Shown: positions 33,055 to 44,109, counted from the first letter of the stretch. The stretch is DNA of 58,651 bases from Chromatiaceae bacterium (GCA_024639005.1 JAHEJD010000155.1:1-58651); one strand, 5' to 3'. The notes: a model not told the origin generated them from the letters alone. Made by a program: numbers and translations.

Positions 33055-34740
33055 TCACCGGTCGATCAAGAGTCCGCGCAGATGTTCAACCACCCGAGGT
33101 GTACCGTCATTCAATGCGGCGGGTAACGGATGCGGCTCAGCCTTCATCGCCGCGGCGATTGCAACGATGTCTGCTGCGGTATCTACGACGGTGACCGGTA
33201 GATCGAAGGCGCGATAGAAGGCCATCGCATCGGCGGCATGTGTCGGTGAAAGCGGCCATACAACGGGGTAGGTCTGCAGCGCGAGCGCCTCGTAGAAGCT
33301 CTGGCCGTAGCCGCTGACAAACACCCGGCTGCGCGCGAGCAGTCCGGGAAAGTCATCGCCGAATTTTCTCAAGATGTGAACCTGCCATCCGCGCTGCGCC
33401 GCGACCTCTTCGATCTGCGCAATCGGATCGTCGTCGTACAGGTAGACCAGGATATCGATCGTCTTCGCCAGGTCGAGGCCCTGATAGCGGGCAACTTCAC
33501 GTCGCAAGATCACGTGTTCGGGGCCCTCCAGCGTCGGCGGCAGCGCGGATCGGGAAAGACCCTTCCGCCCTTTCACGCCAGGAAACACAATCAACTCCGC
33601 TTCGGCGGCCATGGTGTCGTCACGATCGATCACGACGACCGGGCGATCACCGAAAACGACGTCACGCCATCCGGGTTCTAGGGACCGCCTCACCGTGATA
33701 TCGACGACCGCGAGATCGCATGCCGATGCCACATCGCCATTCACCCGGGCCCAACACCCACTGACTTCATCCCGAGGAGCACGGCCGAGTGCACCCCACA
33801 AAACGCCGAAACCGCAGGCCTCGGCCATCTGCGCCGCGCGTTCATCGTCGACCAGAAAGGTGGCCGGCCAGCTCAGACGCTCGACCACCTGCCCGGCCAG
33901 TTCGCGACAGCGCATGAAATGGCCGTAGCCAAAAAGACCGCCGACGTCGACGGCAAACAGCACGCGGCGGACGTCCTCGACCAACCGCCGCTGATGGACA
34001 TGCGCATTGACCTGTTTAAGCCGCGGTCGCCGGTTCAACAGGTCGATCGCATTGGGCAGGCTGAACGCGAGGCCCTCGGCCCGCAGATGACGCTCGAGCG
34101 TCTGCATGAATTCGAGGTCGGCCCAGGTATCGACGCTCAGGCGGTGCGGGCTACCGTAGACTGGCGTATCGAGCACGACATCGAGACGATTAAAACGCTC
34201 GGCTTGCCGATAGAAGACCGGAAACTGGTGTTCGCGCAGTTCGGGACGGTTGGAAAGCGTATCGGCTTGCCTCCAGGCGTGACACCGCGCTACCTGCACG
34301 CCTTCGAGCAGACAGCGCCTGTCCTGTGCATCGGCTGGCAGGCCGACGAAATCCGCCTCAAGGTGTTTGCGAAATTCGCGAACCATCTGATCGACCGACG
34401 GGCCGTGAATCAGCGGGCAGTCCGCGCTAATCAATAGACAGACATCCGCTGCGTAGTGATTGGCGGCGGCGCACAATCGCCCGACCACGTCGTCGACATC
34501 GCCTCCGTACCAGAACAGATCCCAACCATGCGCCGCAGCGATCTCGCGCAGCGGCTGGTTGTCAGGCTCGTCGACAGTGGCCAGCACCACTTGGTCGACC
34601 TCGGCCGCCGCCTGCAGAGTGCCGACAATCCGCTCGAGGATGGTCTGGCCACCGATGTGCCGCAACTGCTTTGCCGGCAACCGCGACGAGGTCAGTCGAA
34701 CCACGACAAACGCGACCGCCTTTTCCCTTTGCCCTGTCAT
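33055..34740 (-). CDS. pseF-pseG: Fused CMP-pseudaminic acid synthetase and UDP-sugar hydrolase (PseF-PseG-like)
   Basis: A 561-residue two-domain protein. Residues ~1-235 form an SpsF/PseF-like cytidylyltransferase: VVVRLTSSRLPAKQLRHIGG near 11-30, QVVLATVDEPDNQPL and CLLISADCPLI. Residues ~265-561 form a PseG-like GT-B-fold hydrolase that would remove UDP from the 2,4-diamino sugar: VLFAVDVGGLFGYGHFMRCR (the GYGHFMRC motif), then VVFGDRPVVVIDRDD and SGYGQSFYEALALQTYP. In most bacteria these two steps are separate genes. ATG 34740 overlaps the pseI stop (ATGA); a longer in-frame start at 34806 lies inside pseI. The fusion joins steps before and after PseI. Confidence 0.82.
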   Translation of the reverse strand: MTGQREKAVAFVVVRLTSSRLPAKQLRHIGGQTILERIVGTLQAAAEVDQVVLATVDEPDNQPLREIAAAHGWDLFWYGGDVDDVVGRLCAAANHYAADVCLLISADCPLIHGPSVDQMVREFRKHLEADFVGLPADAQDRRCLLEGVQVARCHAWRQADTLSNRPELREHQFPVFYRQAERFNRLDVVLDTPVYGSPHRLSVDTWADLEFMQTLERHLRAEGLAFSLPNAIDLLNRRPRLKQVNAHVHQRRLVEDVRRVLFAVDVGGLFGYGHFMRCRELAGQVVERLSWPATFLVDDERAAQMAEACGFGVLWGALGRAPRDEVSGCWARVNGDVASACDLAVVDITVRRSLEPGWRDVVFGDRPVVVIDRDDTMAAEAELIVFPGVKGRKGLSRSALPPTLEGPEHVILRREVARYQGLDLAKTIDILVYLYDDDPIAQIEEVAAQRGWQVHILRKFGDDFPGLLARSRVFVSGYGQSFYEALALQTYPVVWPLSPTHAADAMAFYRAFDLPVTVVDTAADIVAIAAAMKAEPHPLPAALNDGTPRVVEHLRGLLIDR

Positions 34741-35822
34741 GCTTGTGGCCCGGGCTCGCGCAGCAGGCTCCAGTCCAGCGGCGTACCTTTCGCAATGGCG
34801 CTGCACGCGCGTCGGCCAAGGACGGCCTGCAGCTCGCGCGGGTGCAGCCCGAGGCCGGGCCGGATCGAGCGCACGTTGGCGGGCGTCAGCCGCTCGCCGG
34901 CGGCGATGTCAGCAACCACGTAAAGCGAGCGGCGGTTTACGCGTTCCGCGGCTTCTGCCGCTGTCGGCCCCTCCCGCGCCCGGCCGAGCGCCGACCAGGC
35001 GTCGCGGCATGCGACGGCCATCGCACGGAACTCGGCGGGCTCGAGCGAGAAAGCCGCGTCTACCGCGCCATCAGCACGCTCCAACGTGAGGTGTTTCTCG
35101 ATCAACGTCGCACCCAGCGCGACCGCGGCGACCGGCGCCGCGATCCCTTTAGTGTGATCCGACAGCCCTAGCGGCGCTTGATAGCGCTGGATCATTGTTG
35201 GGAGCGTATTGAGATCGGCCTGATCCAGCGGTGTCGGATAGCTGCTCGTGCAGTGCATCAGTACAACAGGCACATCGGGGCATGCGCGTATGGTTGCAAG
35301 CGCCTCGTCGATCTCGGCCGGCGTGGCCATACCGGTGGACAGGATCACCGGCTTGCCAGTCGCCGCGACGCATTCGATCAACCCTACGTCAACGAGCTCG
35401 AACGAGGCGATCTTATAGATTGGGCAATCGAGTCGTTCGAGCAGGTCGACGGCGGTCGGATCGAACGGCGAGCTGAACAGCGGCACGCCGCGCTCACGCG
35501 CATGCGCGAACAACGCCGCGTGCCATTCCCAGGGCGTATGCGCCTCCTGGTAGAGCTCATAGAGCGTCCTACCCTGCCACAGGCCGGTTTCGATCCGGAA
35601 TCCCGGGCCGTCGTGATCGATCGTAATGGTATCCGGCCGATAGGTCTGGATCTTGATCAGATCCGCACCCGCATCGGCCGCCGCATCGATCAGCGCCAGG
35701 GCATTCTCGAGGCGCCCACCGTGGTTGCCCGACAGCTCGGCGACGAGCAGCGGCGGATGGCCCCTGCCGCAGGGCCGTCCTGCCAATTCGATCACCGGGT
35801 TATGGTCCGCCACGTTTGGCAT
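34737..35822 (-). CDS. pseI: Pseudaminic acid synthase
   Basis: A 361-residue NeuB-family synthase that condenses the 2,4-diamino-hexose with phosphoenolpyruvate. The N-terminal barrel has LLVAELSGNHGGRLENAL, DLIKIQTYRPDTITID, YKIASFELVD, MHCTSSYPTPLDQADLNTL and LGLSDHTKGIAAPV, and the C-terminal SAF (antifreeze-like) domain begins near ADIAAGERLTPANVRSIRPG. These are closer to PseI than to sialic or legionaminic acid synthases by eye. ATG 35822 was chosen; the longer frame upstream runs into the neighbouring gene. It follows the sialidase-like gene by seven bases. Confidence 0.9.
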   Translation of the reverse strand: MPNVADHNPVIELAGRPCGRGHPPLLVAELSGNHGGRLENALALIDAAADAGADLIKIQTYRPDTITIDHDGPGFRIETGLWQGRTLYELYQEAHTPWEWHAALFAHARERGVPLFSSPFDPTAVDLLERLDCPIYKIASFELVDVGLIECVAATGKPVILSTGMATPAEIDEALATIRACPDVPVVLMHCTSSYPTPLDQADLNTLPTMIQRYQAPLGLSDHTKGIAAPVAAVALGATLIEKHLTLERADGAVDAAFSLEPAEFRAMAVACRDAWSALGRAREGPTAAEAAERVNRRSLYVVADIAAGERLTPANVRSIRPGLGLHPRELQAVLGRRACSAIAKGTPLDWSLLREPGPQA

Positions 35823-35829
35823 TATCGTC

Positions 35830-36957
35830 TCAGACCTCCAGCCAGCTGCCCTGGATCTGCCGCCTGCCCTGCGGATCCGTCCAATAATAGGCCAGCAGCA
35901 CATTGCCATCGGCGAGCTGCACCGCCCAGGGGTAACCAACGTCCGCGCACGCTCCATCGGCACGCACTACGACCTCCTCGGCCCGATCCGGATCAGCCAG
36001 CGCATTCTCGAGCACGCGCAGGCGGATTCCATACGGCTTTTTGCGATAACCATAGCTCAACAGGACGCGGCTATCGGCCAGCGGCAGCGGATGAAACGGG
36101 TGACCGATCAACGCATGCAGCCGCGGTTCGCTCCACCGCAGCCCATCGCCTGACCGGGCGGTAGCGAGACGCCCGCCCGCGCCGGACGTGCGCATGAAAC
36201 AGATCAACCCTGCATCACCATCAGCGCACAGCGCGGGTTCTTGAAAGGCGACCTTTGCCTCGTCGTCGCGGGCGATGCGACTCCGAAAGCACCATGACTC
36301 GCCGTCGTCCGCGCTCGCGAACAGCGCGCAGCCCTCCTGGCTGCCCCAATAGAGTCCGAGAAGGATCTCACCGTTGCGCCACAGCGGTTGCCCGCGAACC
36401 GCCCCAACGGTCGGCTGGTATTCCTCCACGCCCAGCGCACTGCCATAGCCCCCGTCTGGACTGAGGTAGGCATGATGATATTGCCAGCTGTCGCGGGCAC
36501 GATGGCGCAGCGAGGCATGGCTTCCCCACGACAGATAGCGACAGCCGGCCTGTTGGTCCGGCGTCTCCGAGCGGCCGCGCATTAGCTCATCGATGTCCGA
36601 CGGCATGGGGTAATAGGAAAAAGACGCCAGGAACAAGCGATCATCGGGCAGGCAGAGCAAGGAGGGGTCCTGGTCGGCCGCCTCGGGATTGAACGGGAGC
36701 AGCTCGAGCCTCTCAGAGCTCCGTTGCCCCGCAGGATCGAGTTCCATCAGCGCGACATGCGACCGGCTGTCGAGATGGTCCATCTTCGCCAGCGGGTCAA
36801 ACCCGTCGCGCTTCGCCTCCGGCACCAGCCACATCCCGTCGCGCGCCCGGCGAAACGCCAGCAGGAGATGATCATCGCTGAAGCGCGCAATGCTGGGAAA
36901 CGCGGCATGAAAGCGCGTCTCGCTGTAAAGCGTATCCTGCGCCAGCACCCGCGGCAT
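35830..36957 (-). CDS. Sialidase-fold (BNR/Asp-box) protein
   Basis: A 375-residue protein with a likely six-bladed propeller. It contains an Asp box (FASADDGESWCFRSR, residues ~215-229), an early Arg motif region (FPSIARFSDDHLLLAFRRAR), and blade-like repeats (QLADGNVLLAYYWTDPQGRR near the end). There is no signal peptide, so it is probably cytoplasmic. Canonical sialidases are secreted, hydrolyse sialosides and have three Arg plus a Tyr-Glu pair; I cannot map all of these. Sitting between pseC and pseI, it may process or check a nonulosonate intermediate or a glycan; this is inference. Confidence 0.75.
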   Translation of the reverse strand: MPRVLAQDTLYSETRFHAAFPSIARFSDDHLLLAFRRARDGMWLVPEAKRDGFDPLAKMDHLDSRSHVALMELDPAGQRSSERLELLPFNPEAADQDPSLLCLPDDRLFLASFSYYPMPSDIDELMRGRSETPDQQAGCRYLSWGSHASLRHRARDSWQYHHAYLSPDGGYGSALGVEEYQPTVGAVRGQPLWRNGEILLGLYWGSQEGCALFASADDGESWCFRSRIARDDEAKVAFQEPALCADGDAGLICFMRTSGAGGRLATARSGDGLRWSEPRLHALIGHPFHPLPLADSRVLLSYGYRKKPYGIRLRVLENALADPDRAEEVVVRADGACADVGYPWAVQLADGNVLLAYYWTDPQGRRQIQGSWLEV

Positions 36958-36963
36958 GTCCGG

Positions 36964-38147
36964 CTAGCTCGGCGAGCCAAACGTGGGGGCCTGCGCCATC
37001 TGCATCGCCCGTTTCAGTTCGGCGACCACGCTGTCCTGCTGCGCATGGGACAGGTCGGGAAACAGCGGCAGGCTGATCGCCCCCTCGTAGTATGCCTCGG
37101 CGACCGGAAAATCGCCCTGAGCGAAACCACGCGCCCGGTAGAAGGGCTGCGTATGCACCGGTATGTAGTGCACCTGCACACCGATCCCGTTGGCCCGCAG
37201 CTGATCGAACACGCGGCGCCTCATCTCGCCACCGCCATGCAGCCGGATCGGATAGAGATGGCGCGCCGAATAGACCCGTTCGTCCTGCCAGGGCAGGCCG
37301 ATAGCCAGGTCCGAAAGTAGATCGTCGTAACGCGCCGCCAGACCATGGCGTCTTGCAACAAAGGCATCCAGACGCCCCAGCTGGCTCACACCCAGGGCCG
37401 CCTGGATGTCGGTCATGCGGTAGTTGTATCCGAGCGCCGTCTGCTCATAGTGCCAGGCACCCGGCGCAGGCGCTTCATGACGTGTGGACTCCCTGTCGAT
37501 ACCGTGACTCCGCAGTTGGGCCATGCTCCGTCGTAGCGCGATATCGTTGGTCATGGCCATGCCACCCTCTCCGGTCGTGATGGACTTGAGCGGGTGGAAG
37601 CTGAAGACGGTGATGTCCGAATACCGGCAACTGCCGACCGGGGAATCCAGATAACGGCCGCCCAGGGCGTGTGACGCATCCTCGACCACCTTGAAGCCAT
37701 AGCGACCGGCCAGGTCCCAGATCCGGGGCATATCGCAGGATTGTCCGGCGAAATGGACAGGCATCACGATCTTCGGCAGGCGGCCGACCTTCTCGGCCTT
37801 GTGCAGCTTGCGCTCCAGGGCATCGGGACACAGGTTACAAGAGCGCGGATCGATATCCACGAAATCCACGTCTCCACCGCAAAAGAGCGCGCAGTTTGCC
37901 GATGAGACGAAGGTGTTGGGTGCGGTCCACAGCACATCACCACGGCCCAACCCCAGCGACAGACAGGCCAGATGGAGCGCCGCGGTACCACTCGAAACCG
38001 CAACCGCCCCGCTTGCGCCGCAGTAGTCGGCCACCGCCTGTTCGAAACGGGCCACGGTGGGCCCTTGGGTCAACCAGTCCCCGCGCAATATCTCAACAAC
38101 GGCATCGATATCCGATTGGCTGATGCTTTGCCGGCCGTAGGAGATCA

Positions 38148-38148
<1 letters not shown>
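36964..38148 (-). CDS. pseC: UDP-4-amino-4,6-dideoxy-AltNAc transaminase
   Basis: A 394-residue PLP-dependent DegT/DnrJ/EryC1 aminotransferase. It has the N-terminal MISYGRQSISQSDIDAVVEI start, CGASGAVAVSSGTAALHLAC, the PLP Lys in FSFHPLKSITTGEGG, and the VVEDASHALGG motif. It would aminate the 4-keto sugar made by PseB, using glutamate. It starts one base before the end of pseB (ATGA overlap), and is followed six bases on by the sialidase-like gene. Confidence 0.93.
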
Positions 38149-39587
<1,439 letters not shown>

Positions 39588-41687
39588 ATGCCAAGCAGTA
39601 AGCCGATATCGTCGCTCTCCCTCCACCGAGTGCTTCTATGTGTGATCCTGCTGTGCGTCGGCACTGCTGACGCCGTCACGCTCGGTAACGCGCGGGTAAA
39701 TTCCTTTCTGAGTCAACCGCTGGATGTCGAGATCGACATCGTCGGCCTGGCGCCGGAACAGAACCAGGATCTGCGCCTGCGCATCGCAAACCAGACTCAC
39801 TTCGATCGCCTTGGCATTGCCTACGAAAACTTTCTGGCAGATCTCACCTTCAACGTCGTGCGCGACGGCCAGCGGTGGTTGGTCAGGGTCCGCAGCGATC
39901 GCCCGATTAACGAGCCGTTCGTTGACTTCCCATTGCAGATGACCTGGCCAGGCGGCAGTCTGATCAAGCAATACACCCTGCTTTTGGACCCGCCGGCACG
40001 CGTCCGGCCTGCGCGTACGGCGCGTCCGCGCACTCCGCCGACAGCAGCCCCCTCGCAAGCGACTCCGGCATCGGAGCCAACATCCAGCCCTTTCACCTAT
40101 GGCCCGGTGCGCCCGGGAGAGACGCTCTGGCCAATCGCCAGGAGGTTCAAGCCGAGTGGTGTCACGACTCGCCAGATGGCGATGGCATTGCTGCGTGCCA
40201 ATCCACACGCCTTCATCGATGGCAACGTCAATAGGCTGCGCACCGGTGTTATCTTGACGATCCCCTCGACCGCCTTCGTCGAGGAACTCGATCCGGGCAC
40301 TGCGGATGCCGAGTTCGCTGCGCAGAATCGGCGCTGGCAGGCCTCGGTAGCCACCTCGCAACGCCCGGTCGAGGCGCCACCGCGCGCGGTCGCGCCAGCG
40401 CCAGCGCCGGCGCCGGCAGCTACAGTGAGCCCTGACGAGGCAGCGGATGATGTCGCCGAAGTCGCGACCGACGAGCAGGGTCAGCTGCGCATCGTCACCG
40501 AAAAAGACAAATTGGACATGGCGTCGGCCAGCGAGCAGGACCTCAAAGAGCAACTGCTGCTCACCATGGAAGAGATCGAGAGCAACCGGATCACGACCGG
40601 CGCGATCGAGTCGCGCCTGGCGCGTCTCGAGGGCGAGCTCAACCGGATGCAGGAACTGGTGGATCTCAAGGACGCCCAGATCGTGCAGCTGCAGTCTGAG
40701 CTCTCTGCGCGCGAGGCGGCGGAAGCGCCCTCCCCCGCGCCTGCCGATCGGCAAGGTCCCGACGCGCGGCAGGCAATAACAGAGTCTGCGATCGACGCCG
40801 CGGGGCCGACGGCAGCAACCGCGCCCGCTCGCGCCGTTACCCCGTTGCCCAGCATCGACGCGCCGCCGCTGGTCGCTGAACAGCCGCAGGCCAGCGCGTG
40901 GTACGAGCAATACCTCTGGGTGGTGTGGGCGCTGCTCGGATTACTCGGATTGACCGCGATCACGATGATGCTGCGCCGCCCGCAGGCTGCTGCCGCGGAG
41001 GTCCCGATGGCGGATCTTCCGAGCGCCAGAACCGCGCCGACTCCCGTTTACCCGCGCGAACCGGCGCTGACCGAGGAGGATTTCAAACAGGCCAAAGCCG
41101 ATCTGCGCGACATCGCAGAAGAGCCCGCGGCAGAGGCACTGTCCGAGGCATTCCCCGATGCGCTGCCTGAAGAAGAGCTCCCGGAACTGGAGATGCCCAA
41201 GCGCGGCGACAAAGCGGGCGATATTCAGGACGGCATTACGGATTCATTGCTCGACGAGATGCTGCAGGAAGGCAAGCAACCGACCGATTCGCCTGCGACA
41301 CCGGCCAGGGCCGGGGACTTCACCGACGAAGATATCGCCTCCTGGGTCGCGGAGCTCGGTGCCGAGGCCGATCGCACGGAGGCACGCAGCGCCAACGACG
41401 ACCAGCTCGAGACCGACGAGGATATCCCCAGTATCCTCACTGAACTCGATGACCAGCTGACCAGATCGCAGCCTGAAGAAACGGCGCCGGCAAGCGGCAT
41501 CAAGCTGGAACCCCTGGATGGGGTCAGTGAGAGTGACGCCTTCAATATGAGCCTGGATCTGGCCCGCGCCTATCTGGAGATCGGCGATCAGGAGGGCGCC
41601 CGCGACATGCTCAAGCAGGCCTTGTCGGGCGCACGCGACCCCGAGCACCGGCGACAGATCGAAGAGCTGCTGCAGCAGATCGGCTGA
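39588..41687 (+). CDS. fimV: FimV/HubP-type polar scaffold protein
   Basis: A 699-residue inner-membrane protein with a large periplasmic part. The N-terminus has a signal peptide (about 1-29) and the FimV domain VNSFLSQPLDVEIDIVGLAP. A LysM-like peptidoglycan-binding module follows (YGPVRPGETLWPIARRF, about 160-225). A coiled coil lies at about 300-370 (EEIESNRITTGAIESRLARL). One membrane helix follows (WVVWALLGLLGLTAITMMLR, about 443-463), then a long acidic cytoplasmic region ending in a FimV C-terminal TPR-like domain (EPLDGVSESDAFNMSLDLAR). In other gammaproteobacteria these proteins mark the cell pole and recruit ParA-type ATPases, type IV pili and flagellar factors. It converges on the parA gene. 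Confidence 0.88.
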   Translation: MPSSKPISSLSLHRVLLCVILLCVGTADAVTLGNARVNSFLSQPLDVEIDIVGLAPEQNQDLRLRIANQTHFDRLGIAYENFLADLTFNVVRDGQRWLVRVRSDRPINEPFVDFPLQMTWPGGSLIKQYTLLLDPPARVRPARTARPRTPPTAAPSQATPASEPTSSPFTYGPVRPGETLWPIARRFKPSGVTTRQMAMALLRANPHAFIDGNVNRLRTGVILTIPSTAFVEELDPGTADAEFAAQNRRWQASVATSQRPVEAPPRAVAPAPAPAPAATVSPDEAADDVAEVATDEQGQLRIVTEKDKLDMASASEQDLKEQLLLTMEEIESNRITTGAIESRLARLEGELNRMQELVDLKDAQIVQLQSELSAREAAEAPSPAPADRQGPDARQAITESAIDAAGPTAATAPARAVTPLPSIDAPPLVAEQPQASAWYEQYLWVVWALLGLLGLTAITMMLRRPQAAAAEVPMADLPSARTAPTPVYPREPALTEEDFKQAKADLRDIAEEPAAEALSEAFPDALPEEELPELEMPKRGDKAGDIQDGITDSLLDEMLQEGKQPTDSPATPARAGDFTDEDIASWVAELGAEADRTEARSANDDQLETDEDIPSILTELDDQLTRSQPEETAPASGIKLEPLDGVSESDAFNMSLDLARAYLEIGDQEGARDMLKQALSGARDPEHRRQIEELLQQIG

Positions 41688-41749
41688 CAATCGGCGGCGG
41701 CCGCGACCGAGCGCTGTACAAGCCTGCAAATTTCACCGTTTTTCGTCGT

Positions 41750-42532
41750 TCAGAAGGGTGCGCTCAAATCGAAGCTCGGTGGCAGCGGCACCAGTCCGGC
41801 GACATGCTTTCTTATTTCGTCCCAGAGCGCCTGATAAGCACGGCCGGCGGGCGAGCTGCGCGCAAAGGCCGTCACCGGGCGGCGCTCCAGCCCCATGCGC
41901 TCCACCTCGCTGGCGTAAGGTATGCGGGTCTCCAGCACGGTACAGCGCGGGTCGGCCGGTGTCGCTACGATGTCCTGATGCATACGCTTGCGCCGATCGA
42001 CCATCGAGTAAAACGCATACACCGGCGTCTTCAGTTCATGCCCTTCCATGAAATCGAGCAGCTGCTGCATGGTGCGCAGCGACAGCGTCGTCGGGATAGT
42101 CGGTAGCAACAAGGCATCTGCGGCTCGAAAGATATTCTCCGAAACCAGGGAGATGCTCGGCGGGCAATCCAGGACGACCAAGTCGTATTGCTCCGCCAAC
42201 GGGCGGAGCAACCTCAGCAGCTGCATCACAGGTTTCTTGTTTTCGCCCAGCAGCAGGTCCATGTTCCGATAGGAGAAATCCGACGGCAGCAGGTCGAGAT
42301 TGGGATAGTCCGAGCCCTTCAACACCCCATCCAGGTCGAGCTTGCCGCGCAGCATCTTGGTGCTGCGCTTCACCTTGGGCTTGACCCGCAGGTAAAAAGT
42401 CGCCGCTGCCTGCGGGTCGAGGTCCCAGATCAGGGTGCGCAGTCCGCTGCCGGCGGCAAGGTGCCCGATGTTGACCGCGGTCGCTGTCTTGCCGACCCCG
42501 CCTTTGATGTTGTAAACGCCAAGGATCTTCAT
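41750..42532 (-). CDS. ParA/Soj-family ATPase
   Basis: A 260-residue deviant Walker ATPase: YNIKGGVGKTATAVNIG near residues 7-23, the LIWDLDPQAAATFYLR motif, and VLDCPPSISLVSENIFRAAD. ParA proteins form ATP-dependent patterns on the nucleoid or membrane and position DNA, carboxysomes, chemoreceptors or storage bodies. No ParB is adjacent. Its ATG overlaps the stop of the upstream CHAD gene (ATGA), so the two are coupled, and its stop faces the fimV stop 62 bases away. It is more likely a cargo-positioning ParA than a chromosome ParA; this is inference. Confidence 0.85.
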   Translation of the reverse strand: MKILGVYNIKGGVGKTATAVNIGHLAAGSGLRTLIWDLDPQAAATFYLRVKPKVKRSTKMLRGKLDLDGVLKGSDYPNLDLLPSDFSYRNMDLLLGENKKPVMQLLRLLRPLAEQYDLVVLDCPPSISLVSENIFRAADALLLPTIPTTLSLRTMQQLLDFMEGHELKTPVYAFYSMVDRRKRMHQDIVATPADPRCTVLETRIPYASEVERMGLERRPVTAFARSSPAGRAYQALWDEIRKHVAGLVPLPPSFDLSAPF

Positions 42533-44109
42533 CCGATCTTCTCACCCCTGGTCTTGAACAGACTCTTGTAGTTCGCGCGGTTCTCGGCGGAATCGAACTG
42601 CGCGAAACAGTCGGCAAAACGTGTGTGTGCGGCCTGTTGATTTCGCAGCAGGTCGGCGACCAGCGCGCCAATGGCCATCACGGTCGGAAGTCCTTGCAGA
42701 CCGTCTGTCACAAACTCGCTCGCAAAGGTCTTCAACTTGTCGGCCTGAACCTCGAGGTCCTGGAACTCACCGAGATTGTCCAGCAGCGTCTTGAGCGTGC
42801 GAATCAAACCCTTGAGTTCCTCATCCGGATACAGGGCACGGAAGAATTCAATCAAGTAGCGGAGCTTCTTGCAGTCCTTACGCAATTCATGCATCGCCTC
42901 TGGCGGGCCGTCCAAGGTAATGCTGCGACCGGCCTTGAGAACCTTTTTATACATGCCCCAGATACGTGCTGATACGACGGGCTCGATCGGCAGTTCGGCG
43001 AACGAGCCGGGCTCGCCGGGCGGCACCTCGGCTTCAAGGATACGATGCCAGTCATCGAGCAGGGCCTGCATCTGGGGCGACCCGAGTTTGCGCTTAAGCT
43101 TTGCCTGCTCGCTCTGTTGCGCCGCCCGCAAGCGCTCCTCGAACGCACCCAGATCACCCGCCATGGCGGCCGGCAGCGTCGCCCGATAGCGCGGCATCTC
43201 GAGCAAAAAGACATCCAGATCTCGTGTCGGGCCGGTGATCTGACCGAGCCAGGAGAAACGCTGCTTGAAGTCCTCAACGACGGCATCCGGCAGCACACGT
43301 TTGACCTGCGAGAGCGCCGAGCGCGTGCGTCGGGTGGCGACCCGCAGGTCGTGCAGAAATTCAGAATCGACGTCCGCGCGAGTACCCGGAATGTTGCGCT
43401 CAAGTGTTTCGAGCAAGGACCACAATACCTTGCGGATCGCGTCTACCGCGATGATATCCGGTTGCAGTGAGACATTGAGCTTGGACGAGTAGTCCCCGGC
43501 CTCACGTCCGATGGCGGTGATCGCCTCCTCGAAGAGACAGGCCGAGGCCCGCGGCCACTCCAACTCGTCACCCAGATAGGCGGTAAGCTGACGCAAATCC
43601 TTTGCATAACCCCTGACGGGTACCAGTCGCACACGCGGCCACAGACTGCGCGGCTCTGCGACACCCGGACCCTGGCAGTGCATGTGCAGCAGCTGCAGAC
43701 GTACCACCGTCTTCTGGTCGTCGTTCAGCAGGCGCAACTCGGTCGCCTTGCCCTTTACACTGACCAGAGGGAGTAGGACCCGCATCTGCAGCAGACGCTG
43801 CAGCTCGTCCCGGAGCGGACCAGGCGGCAGAGACGCGGGCCAGGCAGGCGCGTCGTCGAACACCAGGCCGGCCTCGGGCTCGCCGCCCTTGGCGGGCTTC
43901 AGACGCAGCACCGTCCCCTCCGCGGCCTGTACACGCAACAGGCGCAAGCCGGCGTTGTGCAGACGCCAGTCGAAACTGTCAAAAAACTCCAGCGTGAATG
44001 CCGCCGCCCCGTCGACACTGCACCGTTCGTGGCCACCCAGCAGTCGAACGAGGCCTTCGGTATTGCAATTGTGCGGCAGCAGAAAACCGCTACTGTCAGG
44101 CTCACTCAT
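42529..44109 (-). CDS. CHAD domain protein
   Basis: A 526-residue protein. Residues ~215-500 are a CHAD domain, the conserved-His alpha-helical domain: EFLHDLRVATRRTRSALSQV near 240-260, GPTRDLDVFLLEM, MHELRKDCKKLRYLIEFFRA, and FQDLEVQADKLKTF. The His/Arg/Lys-rich surface binds polyphosphate in characterised CHAD proteins. The N-terminal ~180 residues look like a degenerate CYTH (triphosphatase) barrel. It is the first gene of a two-gene operon with parA. Likely location is the polyphosphate granule. Confidence 0.85.
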   Translation of the reverse strand: MSEPDSSGFLLPHNCNTEGLVRLLGGHERCSVDGAAAFTLEFFDSFDWRLHNAGLRLLRVQAAEGTVLRLKPAKGGEPEAGLVFDDAPAWPASLPPGPLRDELQRLLQMRVLLPLVSVKGKATELRLLNDDQKTVVRLQLLHMHCQGPGVAEPRSLWPRVRLVPVRGYAKDLRQLTAYLGDELEWPRASACLFEEAITAIGREAGDYSSKLNVSLQPDIIAVDAIRKVLWSLLETLERNIPGTRADVDSEFLHDLRVATRRTRSALSQVKRVLPDAVVEDFKQRFSWLGQITGPTRDLDVFLLEMPRYRATLPAAMAGDLGAFEERLRAAQQSEQAKLKRKLGSPQMQALLDDWHRILEAEVPPGEPGSFAELPIEPVVSARIWGMYKKVLKAGRSITLDGPPEAMHELRKDCKKLRYLIEFFRALYPDEELKGLIRTLKTLLDNLGEFQDLEVQADKLKTFASEFVTDGLQGLPTVMAIGALVADLLRNQQAAHTRFADCFAQFDSAENRANYKSLFKTRGEKIG

